7,677 nucleotides of DNA. Source: Bacillota bacterium (GTDB taxonomy: Bacteria > Bacillota > Sulfobacillia > Symbiobacteriales > ZC4RG38). The position numbers and the translations under genes were made by a program. The stretch covers positions 1 through 7,677 of the forward strand of contig QGUP01000087.1 of the NCBI GenBank assembly GCA_003242505.1. The letters are read 5' to 3'. Each line of letters begins with the position of its first letter. Position 1 is the first letter of the stretch. The notes below the pieces were generated by a model that saw nothing but the letters and a program-made list of their open reading frames with translations, made no database searches and was not told the DNA's origin. Positions 1 to 4,937 of this stretch are shown here, in pieces.

Positions 1-276
1 GGGGGCCGGGGGTCCCCCCAGGGTGAACAGGTACCCCGCCCGCCCCCGGGGGGCCGGCAGGGTGGCCCCCCGGGAGTCGTGGGGCCCCGCGCTGCCCAGG
101 TACTGGAGGGGGTTGACCGCGTCGGCGTCCGGGGGCCAGGCGTACCGGTCCCCGTACACGCAGGTGGCCCGGGCGAGGTCCCCCCGGGCCGCCTTCAGCA
201 CCACCCGCAGGTGGGTCTCGCCCACCGGGTAGGCATACGGGAACCGGCACTGGTGGACCAGCGCCGCCAGGTTCAC
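1..276 (-). CDS. GH13 neopullulanase/cyclomaltodextrinase/maltogenic amylase, N-terminal fragment (runs off window)
   Basis: An open frame of 92 codons runs without a stop from a GTG at 276 to the window edge, so only the N-terminus is present. It carries the pattern of the N-terminal beta-sandwich (CBM34) of GH13 enzymes that hydrolyse cyclodextrins, pullulan and maltodextrins: FPYAYPVGETHLRVVLKAA at residues 12-30, RGDLARATCVYGDRYAW at 31-47 and GYLFTLGG at 81-88. In these enzymes this domain helps form the dimer that shapes the active site. The catalytic barrel would lie outside the window. There is no signal peptide, so it is probably cytoplasmic. The start is chosen because AAGGAGG (288-294) lies 11 bases upstream and no other start codon fits. 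It begins 26 bases after the malG-type stop, so it is very likely cotranscribed. The family is clear to me; the exact specificity (neopullulanase, cyclomaltodextrinase or maltogenic amylase) cannot be told from this part. Confidence 0.82.
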   Translation of the reverse strand, partial: MNLAALVHQCRFPYAYPVGETHLRVVLKAARGDLARATCVYGDRYAWPPDADAVNPLQYLGSAGPHDSRGATLPAPRGRAGYLFTLGGPPAP

Positions 277-302
277 AGGAAATGCCGCCTCCTTCCGCTG
301 CC

Positions 303-1208
303 CTAGCCCTTGAGGGCGCCGGCCAGGCCGCTGACGATGTAGCGCTGCAGGTACAGCCAGAGGGCTACCAGCGGCACCGAGGTGAGCACCGCGGCTGCGG
401 CAAACTGGGTCCAGTGGGCGGAGAACTGGTTGACGATGAAGTTCTGCAGCCCCGGGCCCATGATCAGCTTGTCGGGGCTCTGGATCAGCACGCTGGAGAG
501 CAGGTACTCGTTGAAGACCCCGACCACGGCCCACAGGAACTGCACCGCGAGCATGGGCGCGCTCAGGGGCAGGATGATGCGGGTGAACACCTGGAAATCG
601 GTGGCGCCATCGACCTTGGCCGCCTCATCGAGTTCGAGGGGCAGGCCGTCGATGAACCCCTTCATGACCCAGATGTTAAATGCGTTTCCTGTGACCATGA
701 TCAGGCCGATGCCGACCAGGCTGTCGATCAGGTTCAGCTTGAGGAAGAGCAGGTAGAGGGCCGGCAAGTTGAGGAAGGTCGGGAACATCTGCAGGAGCAG
801 GAGGCCGATGAGCCCCACCCGCCGCAGGCGGAATCGCAGCCGGGCAAAGGCGTAGGCGCTCAGGCTGGTGTTGATCACCTGAATGGTACCGGTGATCAGG
901 GCCACGATGACGGTGTTCTTCAGCCAGGTCAGGTACTTGGTCTCGGTCAGGACCTCGGCGTAGTTGTTCAGAGTGAAGGGCCGGGGGATAAGGGAGCCGC
1001 TGAAGAAGGCGTCGCCGGCGGTGAAGGAGGCGCTGATGATGAAGAGGAGCGGCACCAGCACCGCGGCGCAGGCCACCCAGAGCACCAGCCGGGTGATCCA
1101 GAGCTGCACCACCTCGTGGGGGCGGGGCTTGCGGTCCACCACCCGGGTCCGGGTCCGGCCCCGGGCCTCGACCGGGACCTGGTAAGGGGCCTGGGTCACC
1201 GCTGCCAC
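303..1208 (-). CDS. malG: Maltodextrin ABC transporter permease, MalG type
   Basis: Inner-membrane permease of 301 residues, forming the translocation channel with the MalF-type partner. About six hydrophobic segments can be seen: near residues 37-60, 97-120, 131-157, 163-181, 216-238 and 270-288. The cytoplasmic EAA loop that docks on the ATPase is clear (E195, A196, A197, then G201 and I212-L213-P214). The C-terminus, QRYIVSGLAGALKG, is typical of MalG proteins. The start is a GTG two bases beyond the end of the malF-type stop codon, leaving one base between the genes. A perfect AAGGAGGT ribosome binding site (1217-1224) sits inside the end of the upstream gene, eight bases from the GTG, so translation of the two permeases is likely coupled. 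Length and motifs are normal for the family. Maltose-type sugars are inferred from the neighbouring binding protein and glucosidases. Confidence 0.93.
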   Translation of the reverse strand: MAAVTQAPYQVPVEARGRTRTRVVDRKPRPHEVVQLWITRLVLWVACAAVLVPLLFIISASFTAGDAFFSGSLIPRPFTLNNYAEVLTETKYLTWLKNTVIVALITGTIQVINTSLSAYAFARLRFRLRRVGLIGLLLLQMFPTFLNLPALYLLFLKLNLIDSLVGIGLIMVTGNAFNIWVMKGFIDGLPLELDEAAKVDGATDFQVFTRIILPLSAPMLAVQFLWAVVGVFNEYLLSSVLIQSPDKLIMGPGLQNFIVNQFSAHWTQFAAAAVLTSVPLVALWLYLQRYIVSGLAGALKG

Positions 1209-1209
1209 C

Positions 1210-2175
1210 TCAGCGCACCTCCTTGAAGGTCCCGGAAAGCTTGAACTGCAGGAGGCTCAGGGTGCCGACGATGAAGAAGAGGATGATGCTGGTCGCCGCC
1301 CCCAGCCCCCACTGGAAGTACTGCTGGGTCAGCTTGTAGGCCACCGAAATCAGGAGGTCCGTGGCGCCGGCGTAGGTCCGGCCGGGAACCGGCGGCCCGC
1401 CGCCGGTCAGCAGAAAGACCGCCCCGAAGTTGTTGAAGTTGTACGAGAAGGTGCTGATCAGCAGCGGCAGGGAGAAACTGGTGAGGATGGGCAAGGTGAT
1501 GTGCCAGAACTGTTTCCAGGAGCCGGCCCCGTCGATCTCCGCCGCCTCGTAGAGCTCCGGGGGGATGGACTGGAGGGCGCCCAGGCAAAGGCTCATCATG
1601 AAGGGGAACCCCAGCCAGGTGTTGACCAGCAGGACCGACACCTTGGCCATGGTGGGATCGGTCAGCCAGGGCACCGCGGCCTCCGGCCCGAAGAGCCGGG
1701 TGAGCAGGCCGTTGATCTGCCCGTAGCCGTCGTTCAGGAGCCCCGACCAGGCCAGGATCGCCACCGTACCGGGCAGGGCCCAGGGGAGGATCAGGATGCC
1801 CCGGTAGATGGCGCCCTCCCGCAGGAAGGGGTTGGAGAGCAGTACTGCCAGCACCAGGCCCACGCTGAAGGCCAGGAGGGTTCCCAGGACCGCAAAGGTG
1901 ATGGTCCAGCCAAAGGCCGGGGCCATCTCTCGCAGGAGCCGCCCGGTGATGATCTCCCGGAAGTTTTCAAGCCCGATAAACCGCGGATTTGCAAAATTGT
2001 TCAGATTGTAGTTGGTAAAGGCCACGTAGATGGTGTAACCGACGGGGAACACCTGCATGAGCGCGATGGTGAGCAGGGCGGGGCTGAGGTAGAGGTAAGG
2101 CACCGCTCCCTGCCACCACGGGCGGCGGGACCGTACCGGAGGTCTGCTGGCCCCGGCAGACGGCAGCACGTTCAC
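1210..2175 (-). CDS. malF: Maltodextrin ABC transporter permease, MalF type
   Basis: Permease of 321 residues pairing with the MalG-type protein. About six membrane segments can be seen, near residues 25-47, 89-114, 124-146, 178-201, 231-256 and 288-311. The EAA loop is at 210-229 (E210, A211, A212, G216, I226, L228-P229), and FLLTGGGP at 254-261 is a family hallmark. It is much shorter than E. coli MalF (about 514 residues). It has one six-helix core and lacks the large periplasmic P2 domain, as is usual for Gram-positive sugar permeases. It starts at a GTG with GAGGTGAGGG upstream (AGGTGA core at 2183-2188, seven bases away). A second in-frame GTG lies two codons later, so the exact start is uncertain by two residues. 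A strong stem-loop separates it from the binding-protein gene. Confidence 0.93.
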   Translation of the reverse strand: MNVLPSAGASRPPVRSRRPWWQGAVPYLYLSPALLTIALMQVFPVGYTIYVAFTNYNLNNFANPRFIGLENFREIITGRLLREMAPAFGWTITFAVLGTLLAFSVGLVLAVLLSNPFLREGAIYRGILILPWALPGTVAILAWSGLLNDGYGQINGLLTRLFGPEAAVPWLTDPTMAKVSVLLVNTWLGFPFMMSLCLGALQSIPPELYEAAEIDGAGSWKQFWHITLPILTSFSLPLLISTFSYNFNNFGAVFLLTGGGPPVPGRTYAGATDLLISVAYKLTQQYFQWGLGAATSIILFFIVGTLSLLQFKLSGTFKEVR

Positions 2176-2201
2176 CGTTCCCTCACCTCTCTTGGGGGTG
2201 A

Positions 2202-2226
2202 CGGGGGCGGGCCCGGCCCGCCCCCG
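2202..2226 (-). promoter_or_regulatory. GC-rich stem-loop between malE-type and malF-type genes
   Basis: A perfect 11-bp inverted repeat (2202-2212 against 2216-2226) with a three-base loop fills most of the 66-bp gap after the binding-protein stop. No T-run follows it on the minus strand, so it does not look like a classic intrinsic terminator. In E. coli and other bacteria, structures between malE-like and malF-like genes protect the upstream message and lower permease output. I infer the same role here. Confidence 0.6.
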
Positions 2227-2241
2227 CTTCCCGGCCAGACG

Positions 2242-3498
2242 TCACTTGCGCATCTGCTCGATGCCAAGCTTCATCTCCTGAACGACCTGCTGGGCCGCCT
2301 GCTCGGGGGTGATCTCGCCGGCGGTCAGGGCCTTCAGGGCGTTGGCACCCGGGGTCCACATGGCCTGCACCTCGGGGATGTTCGGCATCGGGATGCCGTT
2401 CTTGGAGCTCTCCACAAAGCCCCGCAGGATCGGGTCGTTCTGGACCTCGGCGCTGTTCAACACTTCGTTGACCACCGGCAGCCGGTTGCCGACCTTGTAC
2501 AGTTCGGCCCCGTTCTTCACCATCCACTTGATGAAGTCAAAGGCTACGTCCCGGTTGTCGCTCCGGGCGTTGACAAAGGCCACCTGAACACCGACGAAGG
2601 GCCGCAGCGGGTTGCCGTTCAGGGTGGGCAGCGGCGCCACGGCAAAGGGCGTCCCGGCCTCCTTCAGCCCCGCCACCGACCACGGGCCGGAGATGAAGAA
2701 GGCGGTCTTGCCCTGGGTGAACATGCCCTCGGCGATGTCGCCGGCGATGGACGGGTCCATGAACTTGTGCTCAGTCACCAGCTTCTGCAGGAACTCCCAG
2801 CCCTTGATGGCCCCCTCGTTGGCCAGGCCGATGTCGTTCACATCCAGGGTGCCGTTGTTGTTCTTGAAGACGTAGCCGCCGTTGGCCGACAGGAATGCGA
2901 AGCTGTAGTAGAAGTTGTTGATGTCGAAGGCGAAGCCGCCCTTCTCCTTGGCGATCTGTACCAGCTCTTCAAAGCTCGCCGGAGGCTGGGGCACCTTCTC
3001 GGTGTTGTAGAACAGGGCGTAGGTCTCCAGAGCCACCGGCGCGGCCCACTTCTTGCCCTCGATGGTCACGGCTTCGACGGCCACCGGGTTGAAGACCGAC
3101 CAGTCGATCAGCCCCTCGGGCACCTCCGCCACCAGGCCGGCCCGCTGGAAGGTGCCCAGGTTGTCGTTGGGCAGGCCGTACATCACGTCGAACTTCTTGG
3201 ACTGGGCCGCCAGGGCTTCGGCCTGGAAGTCGGCCTCGCTCTGGACGACGTTCACCTTGTTGCCGGTCTCCTGGCTGTACTTCGCGGCGAGGTTCTGCAG
3301 TTCCTTGATCTCGTTCGGGGTCAGGTGGCTGAAGACGGTGATGGTCTTCCCCGTCGGGCCACCGGTCCCGGTCTGCTGGCTGCCCGAACCCTGCTGACTC
3401 TGCTCACCCTGCTGGTTCTGTCCGCCGCCGCAGCCGGCCAGCGCCACCGCCACCAGCGACGCCGCCAAGAGCCCTGCCAACCACTTCCGAATACCCAC
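2242..3498 (-). CDS. malE: Maltose/maltodextrin-binding lipoprotein of the ABC transporter
   Basis: Extracellular solute-binding protein (family 1) of 418 residues from the GTG at 3498. It is anchored as a lipoprotein: a basic start (GIRKW), a hydrophobic stretch and the lipobox LAGC with Cys23. A Gln/Ser/Gly-rich linker follows (about residues 24-50). The mature part begins at ITVFSH. Features of maltodextrin-binding proteins are visible, including WAAPVALETYALFYNTEKV in the middle, GKTAFFISGPWSVAGLKEAG, and the C-terminal PMPNIPEVQAMW stretch. The frame stays open 19 codons upstream to another GTG at 3555. That start would put MGPMGAYNSG and a charged stretch before the signal peptide and has no ribosome binding site, so I reject it. 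Its own candidate promoter and operator lie just upstream, and the two permease genes follow. Whether it prefers maltose, linear maltodextrins or cyclodextrins cannot be told. Confidence 0.93.
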   Translation of the reverse strand: MGIRKWLAGLLAASLVAVALAGCGGGQNQQGEQSQQGSGSQQTGTGGPTGKTITVFSHLTPNEIKELQNLAAKYSQETGNKVNVVQSEADFQAEALAAQSKKFDVMYGLPNDNLGTFQRAGLVAEVPEGLIDWSVFNPVAVEAVTIEGKKWAAPVALETYALFYNTEKVPQPPASFEELVQIAKEKGGFAFDINNFYYSFAFLSANGGYVFKNNNGTLDVNDIGLANEGAIKGWEFLQKLVTEHKFMDPSIAGDIAEGMFTQGKTAFFISGPWSVAGLKEAGTPFAVAPLPTLNGNPLRPFVGVQVAFVNARSDNRDVAFDFIKWMVKNGAELYKVGNRLPVVNEVLNSAEVQNDPILRGFVESSKNGIPMPNIPEVQAMWTPGANALKALTAGEITPEQAAQQVVQEMKLGIEQMRK

Positions 3499-3506
3499 GT
3501 CTGCTT

Positions 3507-3516
3507 CCCCCTTCCT
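3507..3516 (-). promoter_or_regulatory. Ribosome binding site deciding the malE-type start
   Basis: AGGAAGGGGG on the minus strand ends eight bases before the GTG at 3498. That GTG also begins directly at a clean lipoprotein signal peptide. The two lines of evidence together favour this start over the longer open frame. Confidence 0.7.
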
Positions 3517-3573
3517 GAGGAATGAACCTGAGTTGTAAGCGCCCATGGGACCCACAAGCGGTACGTCGCATCA

Positions 3574-3602
3574 ATTAGGGTCCCAACTAACGGCCAGTTC
3601 AA
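3574..3602 (-). promoter_or_regulatory. Candidate sigma-A-type promoter for the binding-protein/permease genes
   Basis: TTGAAC (3597-3602), a 17-base spacer and CCTAAT (3574-3579) make a moderate match (four of six at each box). The -35 box overlaps the operator at 3598-3611, so a bound repressor would block polymerase. Transcription would start near 3567, giving a leader of about 70 bases. This is inference from motif and spacing. Confidence 0.45.
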
Positions 3603-3611
3603 ACGTTTGCA
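3598..3611 (-). promoter_or_regulatory. LacI-family/cre-like operator upstream of the malE-type gene
   Basis: On the minus strand the site reads TGCAAACGTTTGAA. It contains the perfect 10-bp palindrome CAAACGTTTG (3600-3609) centred on CG, and it fits the CcpA cre consensus TGNAANCGNWWNCA at 13 of 14 positions. CG-centred palindromes are the usual targets of LacI-family proteins, whose hinge leucine inserts at the central CG. It overlaps the candidate -35 box. It could be bound by the local regulator, by CcpA, or by both. Confidence 0.72.
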
Positions 3612-3662
3612 CAACGGAAAGAAAGCGCCGAGGGCACCAGGCACCAGTTCCTGCCAGGCCAG

Positions 3663-3688
3663 GCCGCTCCGGCACCTGCCAGAGCGGC
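3663..3688 (-). promoter_or_regulatory. Strong RNA hairpin after the regulator gene
   Basis: An 11-bp stem with a four-base loop (3663-3673 against 3678-3688) starts six bases after the regulator stop codon. The only imperfect pair (positions 3670 and 3681) is a G-U wobble in minus-strand RNA but a C-A mismatch in plus-strand RNA. This suggests that the minus-strand transcript is the functional one. No T-run follows, so it may be a weak or factor-dependent terminator, or a 3' stabilising structure that separates regulator from transporter transcripts. Confidence 0.55.
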
Positions 3689-3694
3689 TCCGGC

Positions 3695-4732
3695 TCAGCG
3701 CCCCTCCCCCACCGTCGAGGCCCGGACAACGAGCTGGCAGGGCAGGATCACCTGTCGGGGCCGGACCGGCTGGCCCCGGAGGATACTGACCAGCATCCGG
3801 GCCGCCATCACCCCCAGTTCGAAGACAGGGATGCGCACCGTAGTCAGGGTGGGCCGGGTCCAGGCGGTGATTGGGTCGTCGTTGAACCCCACCACTGCGA
3901 GGTCCTCCGGCACCCGGAGCCCCCGGCGGAGGGCGGCGTCCAGGACCCCCAGGGCCAGGGTATCGTCCACGGCGACGATGGCCGTGGGCGGATCCGGCAG
4001 GGACATGAGCCGCTCCAGGGCCCGGCCGCCGTCTTGCTGGGTGATGTGGCCGGAGAGGACCAGGTCCGGGTCGTAGGGGATCCCCGCCCGGGCCAGGGCG
4101 GTGCGGTACCCTTCCAAACGGTCGTACGTAAAGACCCAGTGAGCAGGCCCGTTCACAAAGCCTATGCGCCGGTGGCCGAGGCTCAGCAAGTGCTCCACCG
4201 CCGTCTGGGCAGCGGCCACGTTGTCGTTGTTCACCCAGTGGGCCTCGGGGTATACCGGACGGCCCTCGGCGTCGAGGGGCCGGCCGATCAGGACGAAGGG
4301 CTGCTCCTCCGCCACCAGGGCGGCGATCAGCCGGTCGCCCAGCCGGGAGGAGGTGAGGATGACCCCGTCCACCTGGCGGCTCCGGAAGAGGCGCATGCAC
4401 GCCTCGTAATCGTCATCCTCCCCATGGGTGGTGGCCAGGAGCAGGTTGTAGCCCTCCTCCTCCAGCACCGAGCCGATGCCCCGGATCACCTCCGGGAAGA
4501 ACGGGTTGGCGAAGGCCTGCTCCGTCGGCCGGGAGGTGATGAGGCCGATGGTCCGACTGGTCCGGGTCACGAGGCTGCGGGCGATGGCGTTGGGATGGTA
4601 GTTCAGTTCCTGCATCGCCTGCAGCACCCGTTCCCGGGTGGCCTGGCTGATGCGGGGATGGCCTGCCAGCACCCTGGAGACCGTCGAGGGCGACACCCCC
4701 GCCGCCCTGGCCACGTCCTTGATGGTTGCCAC
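3695..4732 (-). CDS. LacI/GalR-family transcriptional regulator (probable maltodextrin repressor, MalR-like)
   Basis: A regulator of 345 residues, full length for the family. The DNA-binding helix-turn-helix is at residues 3-23 (IKDVARAAGVSPSTVSRVLA). The hinge helix follows at about 48-56 (NAIARSLVT), with Leu54 at the position that inserts into the central CG of operators in PurR. The rest is a periplasmic-binding-protein-like effector domain (TIGLITSR near 61, DGVILTSS near 122, LGHRRIGFVNGP near 185, AIVAVDDTLALG near 251, DLAVVGFNDDP near 277). The start is a GTG with AAGGGGGGTGA (4736-4746) upstream and the canonical ATIKDVA beginning. It lies between the alpha-glucosidase and the transporter genes, so a maltose-type effector is likely. 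Three matching operators occur in this window, one upstream of its own gene, pointing to autoregulation. It could act as repressor or activator; the operator over the malE-type -35 box favours repression. Confidence 0.93.
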   Translation of the reverse strand: MATIKDVARAAGVSPSTVSRVLAGHPRISQATRERVLQAMQELNYHPNAIARSLVTRTSRTIGLITSRPTEQAFANPFFPEVIRGIGSVLEEEGYNLLLATTHGEDDDYEACMRLFRSRQVDGVILTSSRLGDRLIAALVAEEQPFVLIGRPLDAEGRPVYPEAHWVNNDNVAAAQTAVEHLLSLGHRRIGFVNGPAHWVFTYDRLEGYRTALARAGIPYDPDLVLSGHITQQDGGRALERLMSLPDPPTAIVAVDDTLALGVLDAALRRGLRVPEDLAVVGFNDDPITAWTRPTLTTVRIPVFELGVMAARMLVSILRGQPVRPRQVILPCQLVVRASTVGEGR

Positions 4733-4800
4733 CGGTCACCCCCCTTGTCCCGGTCCGGGAGCCGCACCGTCTCTCCCGATGCAGCCTGCCGGTGCACACC

Positions 4801-4880
4801 CCCGGATGCCTCGAGTTGTCAGGCTGTTGGATGACTTAGCCGGCTGTGGGATGAGTTGTCCAGCCGTGGGATAACGATTG
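4801..4880 (-). repeat. Degenerate 20-bp-phased direct repeats upstream of the regulator gene
   Basis: Units begin at 4821, 4841 and 4861 with a shared core of the form GGCTGTGGGATGA. Units one and two agree at 15 of 20 positions, and two and three at 12 of 20. The stretch 4801-4820 shares only the tail GAGTTGTC with the unit at 4841. The spacing is close to two helical turns, so the copies face one side of the DNA. The last unit overlaps the operator at 4869-4882. TGGACA (4857-4862) is a 5/6 match to a -35 box but its -10 partner is poor (GCTAAG, 16 bases on). Their role is unknown. Confidence 0.5.
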
Positions 4881-4882
4881 CA
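4869..4882 (-). promoter_or_regulatory. LacI-family/cre-like operator upstream of the regulator gene
   Basis: On the minus strand it reads TGCAATCGTTATCC, 13 of 14 to the cre consensus, and shares TGTGCA plus a central CGTT with the other two sites. It is less symmetric than the site before the malE-type gene. It lies about 140 bp before the regulator start and 55 bp past the alpha-glucosidase stop, which fits autoregulation. Confidence 0.5.
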
Positions 4883-4937
4883 CAGGTACCCCGCAGGAAA
4901 ATTCGCCCTTCGGGGTGCAACTCTTGCTGATCCGGGC

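Noticed and set aside
1501..3525. A 674-codon open frame on the plus strand opposite malF/malE-type genes
   Set aside because: It spans two unrelated genes and an intergenic stem-loop and has a low-complexity product with no domain. The same shadow effect explains it, and likewise the plus frames at 282-1226 and 3545-4834.
4789..4800. A possible fourth operator before the regulator gene (GGTGCACACC)
   Set aside because: It shares TGTGCAC with the other sites but has GG in place of the central CG and a poor second half.
4898..4917. Possible intrinsic terminator after the GH31 gene (small hairpin followed by AATTTT on the minus strand)
   Set aside because: The stem is only five pairs and contains an A-C mismatch in minus-strand RNA. 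It is better paired in plus-strand RNA, where no T-run follows. Too weak to list.
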